A DNA stretch of 64,000 nucleotides from Paenibacillus silvestris (GTDB taxonomy: Bacteria > Bacillota > Bacilli > Paenibacillales > NBRC-103111), in the NCBI RefSeq assembly GCF_009882985.1, contig NZ_WTUZ01000010.1:496352-560351 (forward strand), read 5' to 3'. Shown here in pieces: positions 10,191 through 19,928 of the stretch. Within the stretch, counting starts at the first letter, position 1. Each line of letters starts with the position of its first letter. A program made the position numbers and the translations under genes. Under the pieces are notes generated by a model, which was given only the letters and a program-made list of their open reading frames with translations, had not been told where the DNA came from and did no database searches.

Positions 10191-10200
10191 CTGTAGACTA

Positions 10201-10434
10201 TTACGTATGAGATTTTATGTAATTCGTAACTTCTCCTACTGTCGTAATCTTCTCAGCATCTTCATCTGAAATTTCTAAATCGAACTCATCTTCTAATTCC
10301 ATTACTAATTCTACTACATCGAGAGAATCAGCACCAAGATCTTCTTTGAAAGATGCTTCGAGGGTGACTTCAGCTTCATCAACCCCTAGACGATCGACTA
10401 CAATTCGTTTAACACGATCCAATACGTCGGACAT
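10201..10434 (-). CDS. acpP: Acyl carrier protein
   Basis: ACP carries growing acyl chains on a 4'-phosphopantetheine arm attached to Ser. The 77-residue acidic four-helix protein shows the attachment motif [16 protein letters not shown] (Ser near residue 37) and ends with [13 protein letters not shown]. The ATG at 10434 follows AGGAGGTGAACCGG, one of the best ribosome binding sites in the window, as expected for a very abundant protein. It lies between fabG and fabF in the FapR-regulated cluster. Confidence 0.98.
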   Translation of the reverse strand: MSDVLDRVKRIVVDRLGVDEAEVTLEASFKEDLGADSLDVVELVMELEDEFDLEISDEDAEKITTVGEVTNYIKSHT

Positions 10435-10518
10435 CCGGTTCACCTCCTCTTTGGTATTATACGAGAATCTTAGTCAGATTGCCAGTAGGCAATTTGGAGA
10501 TTCTCTTTTTGGTGAATC

Positions 10519-11259
10519 TTACATGTACATGCCGCCATCCACATGAAGTGTTTGGCCTGTCATGTAGGATGCATCATCGGACGCAAGGAAACGAACAACC
10601 TTCGCGATTTCCTCAGGTTGACCAAGGCGTTCCAACGGAATTTGCTTTAACATTTGCTCGCGCATCTCGGCCGACAATTTGTCAGTCATATCGGTTTCGA
10701 TGAAACCAGGCGCCACCGCGTTCACGGTAATGCCCCGAGTGGAAAGCTCCCTCGCCGTAGCCTTGGTTAAACCAATAACGCCGGCTTTGGCTGCTACATA
10801 GTTGGCCTGACCCGGATTTCCGAGCACACCAACTACAGAAGATATATTAATTATTCGACCGAATCGTTGCTTCATCATAGGACGTGTAACAGCTTTAACA
10901 CAGTTAAATACACCCTTTAGATTCGTAGCAATGACTTGATCAAATTCTTCTTCCTTCATTCGCATGATTAGATTGTCTCTTGTGATACCTGCATTATTCA
11001 CAAGAATATCAATCTTACCAAACTTTTCAATGGTTTGCTTAACTAATTCTTCAGACTCCTGATAACTGCTTACGTCTGCACGAAGTTTAATGGCTTTGCG
11101 CCCCATTGCTTCAATCGCTGCTACTACTTCTCCAGCAGCGGCTTCACTTCCTGCATAATTCACAGCAACATCTGCCCCATGCTCAGCCAAATGCAAGGCA
11201 ATCGCTCGGCCGATTCCTCGGGATGCCCCGGTTACCAGTGCTACTTTACCTGTTAGCAT
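10519..11259 (-). CDS. fabG: 3-oxoacyl-[acyl-carrier-protein] reductase
   Basis: FabG is the NADPH-dependent reductase of the elongation cycle and a short-chain dehydrogenase. The 246-residue protein has [12 protein letters not shown] (cofactor binding, near residue 12), NNAGITRDN, the catalytic Ser in INISSVVG, the YVAAKAG Tyr-Lys pair, and the C-terminal [14 protein letters not shown] chose the ATG at 11259 because GGAGGTGCAAGAGC precedes it and the protein starts [11 protein letters not shown]. It overlaps the end of fabD by 14 nt, so its ribosome binding site lies inside fabD, suggesting coupled translation. Confidence 0.97.
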   Translation of the reverse strand: MLTGKVALVTGASRGIGRAIALHLAEHGADVAVNYAGSEAAAGEVVAAIEAMGRKAIKLRADVSSYQESEELVKQTIEKFGKIDILVNNAGITRDNLIMRMKEEEFDQVIATNLKGVFNCVKAVTRPMMKQRFGRIINISSVVGVLGNPGQANYVAAKAGVIGLTKATARELSTRGITVNAVAPGFIETDMTDKLSAEMREQMLKQIPLERLGQPEEIAKVVRFLASDDASYMTGQTLHVDGGMYM

Positions 11260-12196
11260 GCTCTTGCACCTCCAGTAAATACTTCGCCAATGCCTCTTGG
11301 CCGCCAATTGAAACGGTTTTGACCGTTTTATCGACCTTTTTGATCAGACCGGCAAGCACCGTTCCTGATCCCAACTCAATAAACGTATCTACACCTTCGC
11401 TGATCAAGTAAGCAATCGTATCCTCCCATAATACAGGGGAGTACACCTGCTCGACAAGTAAACCGCGAATATCGGCTGGAGACGTAACAGGACGTGCCGT
11501 AACATTGGCAACTACAGGTACAGCTGCCTCACTCATCTCGATGGCAGCAAGCACCTCAGCGAGACGCTCTGAAGCCGGCTTCATGAGTGAAGAGTGGAAA
11601 GGTCCGCTCACTTCGAGCGGTATGGCCCGCTTCGCGCCAGCTTCCTTGCAGCGTTCAACAACCGCTTGCACGCCTTCTTTACTGCCCGAGACGACGATCT
11701 GTCCCGGGCAGTTCACATTGGCGAGCTCGACGACAGTGCCGCCGCTTGTGATGGCCTTGCACAGCTCCGCAAGCGCTTCGCGCTCGGCTCCAAGCACGGC
11801 CGCCATTGCGCCCAGGCCGCCAGGGACGGCCTGTTCCATGAACTCACCGCGGGCCCGCACCGTGCGGACCGCGTCTTCAAAAGCGAGCACGCCGGCTGCG
11901 ACGAGCGCGCTGTATTCACCGAGACTATGTCCAGCGACATAGTCTGGCGTAATGCCCGCAGCCTTAAATGCTTCCAAACAAGCAAGGCTTGTTGTCAGCA
12001 GAGCAGGCTGCGTGTGGTAGGTGATCTTCAGCTGGTCCTCTGGACCTTGGAAGATCAGATCAGACAAAGCAAAGCCCAGCGCTTCATCTGCGCGGTCAAA
12101 ATAAGCTTGAGCAGCCGGATGATTCGTGTATAAATCATGACCCATCCCAACTGACTGTGAGCCTTGGCCAGGAAAAACAAAAGCAATTTTACCCAT
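11246..12196 (-). CDS. fabD: Malonyl-CoA:ACP transacylase
   Basis: FabD transfers malonyl groups from CoA to ACP. The 316-residue protein has [11 protein letters not shown] at the N-terminus, the nucleophile motif [14 protein letters not shown] (Ser near residue 92), and the later GPFHSSLM with the catalytic His. The ribosome binding site is weak (AGGGGATC about 12 nt before the ATG). The gene lies 72 nt after fabH and overlaps fabG by 14 nt. It is noticeably GC-rich compared with its neighbours, particularly around 11.75-11.9 kb. Confidence 0.97.
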   Translation of the reverse strand: MGKIAFVFPGQGSQSVGMGHDLYTNHPAAQAYFDRADEALGFALSDLIFQGPEDQLKITYHTQPALLTTSLACLEAFKAAGITPDYVAGHSLGEYSALVAAGVLAFEDAVRTVRARGEFMEQAVPGGLGAMAAVLGAEREALAELCKAITSGGTVVELANVNCPGQIVVSGSKEGVQAVVERCKEAGAKRAIPLEVSGPFHSSLMKPASERLAEVLAAIEMSEAAVPVVANVTARPVTSPADIRGLLVEQVYSPVLWEDTIAYLISEGVDTFIELGSGTVLAGLIKKVDKTVKTVSIGGQEALAKYLLEVQEHANR

Positions 12197-12268
12197 ACGA
12201 GAATAGGATCCCCTTTGGCAATAGATTTTAAATAATATAGATGAATTAGATCTATGAAATGGGTTGGA

Positions 12269-13255
12269 CTACCAAACGAGCGCGGTTGCGCCCCAAGTTA
12301 GACCTCCGCCAAAACCAACAAGCACGAGACGGTCGCCTTCCGTTAATCGGCCTTGTTCTGCTGCTTCTGCAAGCGCTACAGGAATGGAGGCTGCCGACAT
12401 ATTTCCGTATTTATCAAGATTAATCATACATTTATCTGCAGTCATTTCTAGTCGGTTTAAAGAAGCTTGAATAATTCGCATGTTTGCTTGATGCGGGACT
12501 AGTAAATCGATATCCGATTTGTCCCAACCTGCTTTTTGCAGAACTTCATCTGCTGCGTTCCCCATAATCCGCACAGCGAATTTGAAAACTTCAGCGCCAG
12601 CCATGTAGATGTAATGCATACGTTGATCGATCGATGTTTGCGAAGCAGGATTGCGTGATCCCCCGCCCTCAATTTTCAGCAGTGGTCCGCCTGTACCGTC
12701 AGCACCAAGTTCAAAAGACTTAAAGCCTCTCTCTTCAGGCACTTCGCCGATCACAACAGCTCCTGCACCGTCGCCGAACAGAATGCACGTATTGCGATCT
12801 GTATAATCTGTTATCTTGGATAAGCAATCTGCGCCAATTACTAAGGCGTATTTATAAGTTCCTGTTGCTATGAAATTGGAAGCATTAGCTAGTCCATATA
12901 CGAAGCCCGAGCAAGCTGCAGATAAATCAAATGCCGCTGCCCTTTTGGCGCCTAGCTTCTCTTGAAGGATGCAAGCCGTTGATGGGAATGACATATCCGG
13001 TGTAATAGTGGAAACGATAATTAAATCAAGTTGGTCCGCAGTAATGCCAGCGTTGGCCAGAGCGATCAAAGAAGCCTCATAACAAAGATCGGACGTTGCT
13101 TGTCCTTCCGCTGCAATCCTTCTTTCACGGATGCCGGTTCTTGTTACGATCCATTCATCGTTCGTCTCAACCATCGTTTCCAATTCTTGATTCGTTAATA
13201 TACGATCAGGTACATATTTACCTGTACCAAGTACCCCAACTGGTATTAGGTTCAT
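12269..13255 (-). CDS. fabH: 3-oxoacyl-[acyl-carrier-protein] synthase III
   Basis: FabH starts fatty-acid synthesis by condensing acyl-CoA (branched-chain primers in this group) with malonyl-ACP. The 328-residue protein has TNDEWIVTRTGIRERRI, the catalytic Cys in DLSAACSGFVYGL (near residue 112), VPHQANMRII with the His, and the Asn-containing YGNMSAASIPVAL, ending GFGGGLTWG. The start overlaps the plsX stop in an ATGA. In B. subtilis fabHA and fabHB lie elsewhere, so its place between plsX and fabD is a useful synteny marker. Confidence 0.97.
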   Translation of the reverse strand: MNLIPVGVLGTGKYVPDRILTNQELETMVETNDEWIVTRTGIRERRIAAEGQATSDLCYEASLIALANAGITADQLDLIIVSTITPDMSFPSTACILQEKLGAKRAAAFDLSAACSGFVYGLANASNFIATGTYKYALVIGADCLSKITDYTDRNTCILFGDGAGAVVIGEVPEERGFKSFELGADGTGGPLLKIEGGGSRNPASQTSIDQRMHYIYMAGAEVFKFAVRIMGNAADEVLQKAGWDKSDIDLLVPHQANMRIIQASLNRLEMTADKCMINLDKYGNMSAASIPVALAEAAEQGRLTEGDRLVLVGFGGGLTWGATALVW

Positions 13256-14256
13256 GTTGTTGTATCTCTCTTCCCATGGCTTATTTCGGCAGATATCGTG
13301 CCAACCAAATCATTTTGCAAAGCTATTCTAGCTTGGCGAACTGCATTTTTAATGGCATTTGCATCAGAGGAACCATGACTCTTCAGGACTAATCCATCAA
13401 TCCCCAAGAATGGTGCTGCCCCGTGCTCATTATAGTCCAATTTTTTACGAAATTGAGTTAGGCCCGGCTTCAGAACAGCTGCTGCGAGCTTTGTAAATAT
13501 TGTTTTTGTAAATTCCTGTTTCAGTGCCGAAAAGATGGCGGACGCAGCGCCCTCGATCGATTTCAGCATAATATTCCCCGCAAAACCGTCGCATACGATA
13601 ACATCGCATTTGGCGCGCAGGACTTGAGAAGATTCGACATTGCCCACAAAATGAATAGGCCCATTCTCCATTAAAGGATATGCCGTTTTGGTTAATTCAT
13701 TCCCTTTGGCAGCCTCGGTTCCTACATTGAGAAGGCCTACTCGCGGCTTAGCAATACCATGCACTTTGGAGCGGTAAATACTGCCCATGATGGCATACTG
13801 CAGCAATTGCTCCGGTGTAGCATCCATATTCGCACCCAAATCTAAGGCAAGCACACCATTGCCATCCATTGTCGGGATCATCGGCGCCAGAGCGGGACGC
13901 TCAATGCCTGGGATTCTCCCAACCACGAGCAAGCCTGTCGTCATCAACGCTCCTGTGTTCCCAGCGGATATCATAGCTTCCGCTTCTTTCTCACGTACTA
14001 GTTTACCTGCCACAACCATGGACGCGTCTTTTTTGCGCCGCACGGCTTTCACAGGCTCATCTTCCGCTTCAATAACTTCCTCCGTGTGACGGATACTTAT
14101 ATTTGCCGGCCTCTCCGTGAGGTGGGCTTCAATTGCGGCGCTGTTACCGACCAAAATGATATGTACATCCTTCCACTCTTTGGCCGCTGCCAGCGCACCC
14201 TCCACTACAATCTTCGGGGCATTGTCGCCGCCCATGGCATCAATCGCGATCCGCAT
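13252..14256 (-). CDS. plsX: Phosphate acyltransferase PlsX
   Basis: PlsX converts acyl-ACP and phosphate to acyl-phosphate, the donor for PlsY in phospholipid synthesis. The 334-residue protein begins [15 protein letters not shown], with SAGNTGALM and [17 protein letters not shown]-type motifs ([14 protein letters not shown]). A ribosome binding site GGGAGGATAAGCTGC sits inside the end of fapR, which overlaps plsX by 17 nt. fabH overlaps its stop by 4 nt. This regulator-enzyme pairing is the classical fapR-plsX arrangement. Confidence 0.97.
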   Translation of the reverse strand: MRIAIDAMGGDNAPKIVVEGALAAAKEWKDVHIILVGNSAAIEAHLTERPANISIRHTEEVIEAEDEPVKAVRRKKDASMVVAGKLVREKEAEAMISAGNTGALMTTGLLVVGRIPGIERPALAPMIPTMDGNGVLALDLGANMDATPEQLLQYAIMGSIYRSKVHGIAKPRVGLLNVGTEAAKGNELTKTAYPLMENGPIHFVGNVESSQVLRAKCDVIVCDGFAGNIMLKSIEGAASAIFSALKQEFTKTIFTKLAAAVLKPGLTQFRKKLDYNEHGAAPFLGIDGLVLKSHGSSDANAIKNAVRQARIALQNDLVGTISAEISHGKRDTTT

Positions 14257-14854
14257 GCAGCTTATCCTCCCTCTCTAGATGTTGCTCTTTCTTCGAATGA
14301 AAGATCACGAAATTACCTCGGAACACAGCCTCATCGCCAACGTAGGAAGACACCTCAACTCTTGCTTTCCCTTTGGAAACAGAACGCACATAGGCTTTGG
14401 CGATACATTTCTCTCCTAGCTTTACAGAACGTATAAACCGGATATCTGCTGAGGCTGTCAAGGCGATCGGATCGTCGATAACGGCAACGGCGAGGGAGTT
14501 TGCTTGTGAGAATATATGATGTCCTCTTGCAATCTTGGTTCTTGAGAAAACATGATCTTCTTTAATTTCAAAAATCGAAATACCGCTTTTGTCCAGCTGT
14601 AAATCGATCACTTCACCAATGACTTCATCAATGGACAGTGAACGCACTTGATCGTACGTTTTGACAGCCATGTGCTTCATGCGTTCCCGCAGCTCAGGAA
14701 TACCTAGTTCCAATCGGTCTAACCGGACGGTTTGGATGCTAACCTGAAACGTTCGCATCAGTTCCTCGTCAGTCATAAAAGGATTTGCTTCAATTGCTTG
14801 AAGCAATTGCTGCTGCCTTTGTCGTTTAGGAAGGCGTTCGATGGCTAGCACCAC
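14240..14854 (-). CDS. fapR: Transcription factor FapR, malonyl-CoA-responsive repressor of lipid synthesis
   Basis: FapR represses fatty-acid and phospholipid genes and is released by malonyl-CoA or malonyl-ACP. The 204-residue protein has an N-terminal DeoR-like helix-turn-helix ([21 protein letters not shown], about residues 26-46), a linker helix, and a hotdog effector domain containing [17 protein letters not shown]. The start is a GTG; two adjacent GTG codons (14854 and 14851) are possible. It overlaps plsX by 17 nt. A FapR-like operator lies 21-39 nt upstream of the start and overlaps the probable promoter, so it should control itself and the downstream genes. Confidence 0.95.
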   Translation of the reverse strand: MVLAIERLPKRQRQQQLLQAIEANPFMTDEELMRTFQVSIQTVRLDRLELGIPELRERMKHMAVKTYDQVRSLSIDEVIGEVIDLQLDKSGISIFEIKEDHVFSRTKIARGHHIFSQANSLAVAVIDDPIALTASADIRFIRSVKLGEKCIAKAYVRSVSKGKARVEVSSYVGDEAVFRGNFVIFHSKKEQHLEREDKLHADRD

Positions 14855-14874
14855 CTTATCTCGTGAGATCTCAT

Positions 14875-14893
14875 CTTATTACCAGATACTAAA
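14875..14893 (-). promoter_or_regulatory. FapR operator-like site and fapR promoter region
   Basis: The minus strand reads TTTAGTATCTGGTAATAAG, close to the Bacillus FapR operator (TTAGTACCTRGTCTTAAT type). Just upstream is a -10-like TATACT (14898-14903). The dyad ATACTA-N5-TAGTAT (14886-14902) bridges the -10 region and the operator. The assignment rests on similarity to the known operator and on the position before fapR. Confidence 0.7.
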
Positions 14894-14928
14894 CTGTAGT
14901 ATATTAAATTTAGAACCAAAAAGAAAGC

Positions 14929-14964
14929 AAAAAAAATAGCACCTCACACTAGGATGAAGTACTA
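14929..14964 (-). terminator. Rho-independent terminator after rpmF
   Basis: On the minus strand TAGTACTTCA pairs with TGAGGTGCTA (with G-U pairs), followed by TTTTTTTT. It separates the yceD-rpmF unit from the fapR promoter. Confidence 0.8.
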
Positions 14965-14973
14965 TGCTTATTC

Positions 14974-15147
14974 TTATGCTTTTACGATATCTCTACCTTT
15001 GTAAGTTCCGCAAGACTTGCACACGTGGTGAGCCAGCTTCAGTTCTCCACATTGTTCACATTTCACCATGCCTGGAACTTCCAATTTAAAGTGAGTACGG
15101 CGCTTGTCGCGACGAGTTTTGGACGTTCTCCTTTGAGGTACTGCCAT
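14974..15147 (-). CDS. rpmF: 50S ribosomal protein L32
   Basis: A 57-residue protein beginning [19 protein letters not shown], the universal bL32 start, followed by a zinc ribbon with two Cys pairs (CEQC and CKSC) and ending GRDIVKA. It is the zinc-binding form. It lies 38 nt downstream of yceD, the conserved yceD-rpmF pair. The ribosome binding site is GGAGGTGTTTTG-like before the ATG. Because it is so short it is easily missed in automated ORF lists. Confidence 0.97.
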   Translation of the reverse strand: MAVPQRRTSKTRRDKRRTHFKLEVPGMVKCEQCGELKLAHHVCKSCGTYKGRDIVKA

Positions 15148-15185
15148 ATTCAAAACACCTCCTTCATCGAATTTCGGGCGTTGCC

Positions 15186-15695
15186 TTATTCTTTGTTAAA
15201 AAAGTCCGCGAGACCTGCAAGCCTAGGATCAATTTTCTCCTGCTTACAGCCGCAATCTGTCAGATTGCGATTTTCTCCACACACGGGACAGAGACCTTTG
15301 CACGCTTCGTCACAAAGTGGTATGTACGGTATACCGACCACTACATTTTCTACAACGTACGGCTCTAAATCGACTTTATCTCCAACTACCAAATGAATAT
15401 CCTCGTCAAGTTCCGGGTCTTCTTCCTCTGGCTTTTGCATGAAGACTTCCTCAAAAGGAAGTTCGATTGTTTGATTAGTGTGCGTTAAGCATCGTGAACA
15501 GCTTAACTCCAAGTCTAGCGTTAACGTTCCGTTAACTTTTACTACTCCATCTTCATGCGATGCAAGAAGATCGACACGTACTGGACCATGACCAAGAACA
15601 TCTTGACGCCCTTCAAAAGGAGTCGTCAAATCCATCACTTCTGTCATATGGACCGGTTGTCCTTTAAGAGAAAGCTCTCTAAAACGAATCTGCAT
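15186..15695 (-). CDS. YceD/DUF177 family protein (YlbN)
   Basis: A 169-residue DUF177 protein. The family is encoded with rpmF in most bacteria and is linked to 23S rRNA accumulation and ribosome assembly; the precise mechanism here is inferred. A Cys pair CSRC is followed by an acidic middle ([14 protein letters not shown]) and the C-terminal cluster [17 protein letters not shown], typical of the family. The ATG at 15695 has GGGGTGAAAAAG upstream and begins [12 protein letters not shown]; the frame is open 19 codons further upstream but without support. Confidence 0.93.
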   Translation of the reverse strand: MQIRFRELSLKGQPVHMTEVMDLTTPFEGRQDVLGHGPVRVDLLASHEDGVVKVNGTLTLDLELSCSRCLTHTNQTIELPFEEVFMQKPEEEDPELDEDIHLVVGDKVDLEPYVVENVVVGIPYIPLCDEACKGLCPVCGENRNLTDCGCKQEKIDPRLAGLADFFNKE

Positions 15696-15784
15696 CTTTT
15701 TCACCCCAAACAAACAAAGATTATTATATCCAGTTTTATTGCCTCTTGTCAATTATAAATCTATTTGTATTCATTCCTGAGAGC

Positions 15785-16909
15785 TTACTTGGGAGGCAGC
15801 GCCGCTAGATATTTAAGGGCATCATCCATCGTACCGATCTCAACAATTTTCATTTTTGTCTTAATTTGTTTTGCTCTTTGCACGGCATCTGAATAATTCG
15901 TGACTTTGGTTCCATCTTTGTACGTCACATCTTTGGGAGCAAAGAAAAAGTCCGCCTTCTCTTTATCCGCGGCAATGATCTTATGTTGAATGCCTCCAAT
16001 TGGGCCTACAGTGCCATCTGTTTCTATGGTCCCTGTTCCTGCAATGCGATAGCCTTTTGTGATATCCTCTGGAACTAGTTGATTAAAAATCTCTAACGAG
16101 AACATCAAACCAGCCGAAGGCCCCCCGATTTCTCCAGCCTTAATGGAGACCTGCTGATCTTCTTGATCTGATTTAACTGACTGCATATCAGCCGGAACGA
16201 CGCCAATGCCAGCACGAGGTTCACCCGTTTCGCCTTCCTGGAGAGGAAGCGCTCCTAACGCCAATGACGCCTGCTGTTCCACCTTATTCCTAGCATATGT
16301 AATGGTGATGGATTCCCCGGCTTTCTTCCCTTTCAGCGCATCAAGTAAATCCTGAGCCACTTTCACGTCTTTCTCCCCAGCCTTCAAAAGCACATCGCCG
16401 GGTTTGAGCACCTTTTCTCCCGATAAGCCTGGCAAGGTCTGCAGCACCATAACGCCCTCGTGATTGATGTGAAAAGGAACTTTCGCATGCGTGTACGCTG
16501 CTTGAATGGCACTCGCTTGGGAGGTTAACATGACATATTCTTGACGCTGTGTATACTCTTGCTCGGACTCACCTTTGCGTAAAACGCTCGTTTTGGGCTG
16601 AATTTCTTCATAAGGATGTACAAGACCAATTAAATAATTAACCATATTGGCATCTGCCACACGTACTGTCGTGAGCATCAACGTTCCTTTTTCCGAATCA
16701 GAGCCTCTGGGTATTGTCACCATCGGTTTAATTTCTTCCGCTGTTCCCGGCATGAAAATAAAAAATGGTAAACGCACAAAGAACAACAAGTAAATAATCA
16801 CAATTCCGACAAGCGCTGAGACTAAATAACGTCTCGTGGACGATCTTCTCGGATATCGATAGGAATCATTAGACCACGTTTGAATTCGATTCTCATCTTC
16901 GTTTTCCAT
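15785..16909 (-). CDS. PDZ-domain S16 (Lon-like) serine protease, YlbL/SepM family
   Basis: A 374-residue membrane-anchored protease. A single N-terminal transmembrane segment (about residues 27-50) follows a basic cytosolic tail, so the rest faces outside. A PDZ domain spans roughly residues 135-220 (KPGDVLLKAGEKDV). The C-terminal Lon-type domain has the catalytic Ser in GGPSAGLMF (about 265) and Lys in GGIQHKIIAA (about 310), the Ser-Lys dyad spacing of Lon. In Streptococcus SepM matures a quorum peptide; in B. subtilis YlbL acts in DNA-damage recovery by degrading YneA. The substrate here is unknown. The ribosome binding site is AAGGGGAACCTGC. Confidence 0.92.
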   Translation of the reverse strand: MENEDENRIQTWSNDSYRYPRRSSTRRYLVSALVGIVIIYLLFFVRLPFFIFMPGTAEEIKPMVTIPRGSDSEKGTLMLTTVRVADANMVNYLIGLVHPYEEIQPKTSVLRKGESEQEYTQRQEYVMLTSQASAIQAAYTHAKVPFHINHEGVMVLQTLPGLSGEKVLKPGDVLLKAGEKDVKVAQDLLDALKGKKAGESITITYARNKVEQQASLALGALPLQEGETGEPRAGIGVVPADMQSVKSDQEDQQVSIKAGEIGGPSAGLMFSLEIFNQLVPEDITKGYRIAGTGTIETDGTVGPIGGIQHKIIAADKEKADFFFAPKDVTYKDGTKVTNYSDAVQRAKQIKTKMKIVEIGTMDDALKYLAALPPK

Positions 16910-17035
16910 GCAGGTTCCCCTTCCTGATGCCTACTACAAGTAATGACTCTCTTCCACCTGACAAGAATGAAAGCTTGGTCTAAACCTCTGTCTTTTCGCG
17001 TACAAATGAAGCATGTTAAAGGATGAGGTGAAACC

Positions 17036-18322
17036 ATGCAGCCTTCAAAAGTAAGCTACACTCCCAAACTGACGACGCTGGTACTGGGTTCTCTGGCTGC
17101 CCTTGTAGTTGTGTCTATCATACTTTTCCCTGACAAAGCGTTTCAATCTTCGCTTGAGGGACTTACGATCTGGTGGAAACTTGTCTTTCCGGCACTGCTG
17201 CCTTTTCTCATTATGGTCGAGCTGTTGATTGGCTTTGGTGTCATTCAAGGGACAGGCGTTCTGCTTGACCCACTAATGAGAGTGATATTCCGGTTGCCCG
17301 GAGTGAGTGGTTGGGCTTTAGCATCAGGCCTCATTGTAGGATTTCCTAGCGGAGCCAAAATTACTGCCACCCTCAGCGAAAAAAAACTCATCTCGCGAGA
17401 TGAGACGGAACGTTTAACAGCGCTATCTCACCTGTGCAGCCCTTTGTTCTTAATTATGGTTGTGGGGATCGGCTTTCTGCACAGTGCGAAGCTTGGTCTT
17501 GTACTTGCGATCGTCCATTACGCTTCTTCCATCACCACAGGTTTCTTGATGCGATTGTCTAAAGTATCTCAACAGCCTTCTGATGATCTACTGAATTCTG
17601 ATCGTAAGTCGTCATCAGGTTCCATCTGGAAACTAGCCCTCTCGACCATGCGACAAGCCTATCTGCACGATGGCCGTGCTTTCGGCAAGCTCCTAGGCGA
17701 TGCAGTGCTTTCCTCTGTCCAAACGTTAATGCTGATCGGCGGATATATGATGATCTTTTCCGTATTGATTAATGTTGTTACCATTACCCATCTTACAGAG
17801 GCCATTAAACCGCTGATTTCCTTCTTATTACGCTTTGTGAATGTCCACACAGATACCTCACCACAATGGATTACGGGATTGATGGAGATTCATCTTGGAG
17901 CCTATTCCTGGAGCCAAGTCCAAGGTGTTTCCTTACTTCCACAAATGGCCCTTATCAGCGCATTCCTTGGCTGGGGAGGTTTGTCAGCTCATGCACAGGT
18001 TGCTAGTTTTCACCAAAAAACAGAGGCACGGTACCGTTTTTTCTTCCAGTCCCGTATCTTGCACGCCATCCTCGCCTTTGTAGGTACCATCCTACTCTGG
18101 AAACCTGTACAGTTCCTTCTAATAAATACAGAACTAGATACAGAACCAAGCTTTCTCTGGTTGGATCAAACATCAAACACGAACACACTATTCGCATCTC
18201 AGCTGAACGGCGGCTCGATATGGGCTTTATGGGGCATTACACTTTTTCAATTCCTTCTTCTGATCATCGCCATGCTAATCCTATCTGCCTTTGTAAGTAC
18301 ATTTCGAAAAAGAGCACAATAG
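17036..18322 (+). CDS. ylbJ: Sporulation integral membrane protein YlbJ
   Basis: A 428-residue polytopic protein of the nucleoside-recognition (Gate) family; B. subtilis YlbJ is needed for spore cortex formation. Multiple hydrophobic segments are visible, including LVLGSLAALVVVSIILFP, the Gate motif ASGLIVGFPSGAKITA near residue 100, and a C-terminal FQFLLLIIAMLILSAFV. The ribosome binding site GAGGTGAAACC precedes the ATG. It is divergent from the ylbL-type gene (126 nt apart) and convergent with coaD (8 nt apart). A spore-specific promoter is expected but I could not define one. Confidence 0.93.
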   Translation: MQPSKVSYTPKLTTLVLGSLAALVVVSIILFPDKAFQSSLEGLTIWWKLVFPALLPFLIMVELLIGFGVIQGTGVLLDPLMRVIFRLPGVSGWALASGLIVGFPSGAKITATLSEKKLISRDETERLTALSHLCSPLFLIMVVGIGFLHSAKLGLVLAIVHYASSITTGFLMRLSKVSQQPSDDLLNSDRKSSSGSIWKLALSTMRQAYLHDGRAFGKLLGDAVLSSVQTLMLIGGYMMIFSVLINVVTITHLTEAIKPLISFLLRFVNVHTDTSPQWITGLMEIHLGAYSWSQVQGVSLLPQMALISAFLGWGGLSAHAQVASFHQKTEARYRFFFQSRILHAILAFVGTILLWKPVQFLLINTELDTEPSFLWLDQTSNTNTLFASQLNGGSIWALWGITLFQFLLLIIAMLILSAFVSTFRKRAQ

Positions 18323-18330
18323 ATAGCGGT

Positions 18331-18834
18331 TTAAGCTCTTGGGAATTTATTTTGAAGCGCTTCTTCCACTTCGGGTGGAACTAAATCTACAACAGGCCCA
18401 TGGAACCGGGCAATTTCTTTGACGATGCTGGAGCTCAAGTAGGAATATTGGGGCTTCGAGGTCATAAAGAAAGTCTCCACATCCGAATTAAGCTTGTGAT
18501 TCGTTGAAGCCATTTGAAGCTCGTATTCAAAATCAGAAACAGCCCGAAGACCGCGCACAATCAGACGCACATTGCGGTGCTTCATATAGTTCACCATTAA
18601 GTCTCTGAACCCATCCACCTCTACATTCGGCAGATCCTTCGTTACTCTGCGGATTAGATCCATTCTTTCTTCCAACGTGAACAGAGGGTTTTTGGATGTG
18701 TTATTCAGTACGGCAACAATGAGCTTATCAAACACCTTCGCTGCTCTATGTATAATATCAAGGTGGCCGTATGTCACCGGGTCAAAACTTCCCGGATATA
18801 CAGCTACAGTAATGCCGTGTTCTTGTTTCATCAT
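18331..18834 (-). CDS. coaD: Phosphopantetheine adenylyltransferase
   Basis: CoaD adenylates 4'-phosphopantetheine to dephospho-CoA, the penultimate step of CoA synthesis. The 167-residue protein has the nucleotidyltransferase motifs [16 protein letters not shown] (TxxGH near residue 20) and [13 protein letters not shown] (SSSxVKE). The ATG at 18834 is preceded by AGGAG at 8 nt; an adjacent ATG at 18831 is possible. rsmD lies 22 nt upstream. The rsmD-coaD-ylbJ order matches ylbH-ylbI-ylbJ of B. subtilis, except that ylbJ is inverted. Confidence 0.97.
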   Translation of the reverse strand: MMKQEHGITVAVYPGSFDPVTYGHLDIIHRAAKVFDKLIVAVLNNTSKNPLFTLEERMDLIRRVTKDLPNVEVDGFRDLMVNYMKHRNVRLIVRGLRAVSDFEYELQMASTNHKLNSDVETFFMTSKPQYSYLSSSIVKEIARFHGPVVDLVPPEVEEALQNKFPRA

Positions 18835-18856
18835 GCTGTCATCTCCTCTCAAAAGC

Positions 18857-19420
18857 CTATTCATTCCCTACAGATTGCTTGTAAATTGTAACAGCGGTGT
18901 CTCCATAGTCCGCTCTTCTTTGTTGCTTAAATCCGCCAATGACGTCGTCTAGAACATCCTTCGAGTCATGCTCCACGACAATCGTGGTGTTCGCTTCAAC
19001 GATAGCTTGTACTTCCATAGTGTTGATCAGATCCACGATTACTTTCATTTTATATGGCGGGTCTAGAAAAACCAATTGGAACTGCTGCTCCCTTTTTGCT
19101 AACGCCTTCAGTGCCCGAGTCGCATCTGTCCGGTAAATCTCGGCTTGATCTTTGAGACCGGCCACTTGGAGATTGTGCTGGATCGTATCGATACTCTTCT
19201 TCTCGATATCAATGAAGACCGCTTTATCCATCCCGCGGCTCAGCGCCTCGATACCTAGCCCGCCCGTGCCTGCGAACAAATCGAGTACCTGTCCTCCATC
19301 GAAATAAGGACCGATCATACTGAAGATCGCTTCTTTCACTTTATCCGTTGTTGGCCGTGTGCTGGTACCGGGTACCGCCTTTAACGACCTGCCTTTGGCA
19401 GTGCCTGAAATCACTCTCAT
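18857..19420 (-). CDS. rsmD: 16S rRNA (guanine966-N2)-methyltransferase
   Basis: RsmD methylates G966 of 16S rRNA. The 187-residue protein begins [18 protein letters not shown], with the [13 protein letters not shown] motif, SAM-binding [19 protein letters not shown] and catalytic DPPY. AGGGG 11 nt upstream of the ATG at 19420 supports this start; the frame is open 17 codons further. It is cotranscribed with coaD (22 nt). Confidence 0.96.
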   Translation of the reverse strand: MRVISGTAKGRSLKAVPGTSTRPTTDKVKEAIFSMIGPYFDGGQVLDLFAGTGGLGIEALSRGMDKAVFIDIEKKSIDTIQHNLQVAGLKDQAEIYRTDATRALKALAKREQQFQLVFLDPPYKMKVIVDLINTMEVQAIVEANTTIVVEHDSKDVLDDVIGGFKQQRRADYGDTAVTIYKQSVGNE

Positions 19421-19471
19421 CTTGCGCTTTTCCCCTTCTGACTGGTTCATTCTGTTGCTATCGTACCACAA

Positions 19472-19928
19472 GCCCTATTCTGACACAAAAATTTTGTGCC
19501 TGCCATGTATAAATTTCCTGTAAAACGGTCATCCTTGAACTATCGACATCAGAGAATGTCGTAGACAACCGCGGAGAAGACTTACGTTTCCCCATAAGCT
19601 CTTCGTCCGGTTTCTCCTCTCCCATGAGACGGCCTGTAAAAGGGCCGTCGTATTAATTTATAGGACAGTTTTCTGAAACCCTTATGTAATAAGGGTTTTT
19701 ATTGTGTATAACAGTATGAAGAATCCATATAGTGCAGAGAGTATTTTTGACACTTGGTGACCAAATTTATTTCATTTCGTCTATTGTTGATGACTTTCTT
19801 TGAGCAGTTAAAATTTTTCTTCATTAATAAGCAATTCAGCTATTATTTTCATCACCTCACGGCCTCCATGTTTTTCCTACTCACCAACAATTTTATGTAT
19901 CGATAGCTGAACAAAAATTCATCTGATT
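19472..19928. other. Gene-poor stretch with hairpins upstream of rsmD
   Basis: No confident gene. Visible structure: CGACAT-CAGAGA-ATGTCG near 19542-19562; GACGGCC-TGTAAAA-GGGCCGTC near 19628-19650; and AACCCTTAT-GTA-ATAAGGGTT followed by TTTATT (about 19676-19700), a plus-strand terminator-like hairpin. A 55-codon minus-strand frame (19458-19625) lacks a Shine-Dalgarno site. The rest is AT-rich without clear signals. Confidence 0.45.

Noticed and set aside
17001-17036. Sigma-E promoter for ylbJ
   Set aside because: CGTACAAAT loosely resembles a -10, but no acceptable -35 was found.
19472-19928. Riboswitch
   Set aside because: I could not match the hairpins to known riboswitch cores (TPP, SAM, cobalamin, guanidine, preQ1), so no class is claimed.
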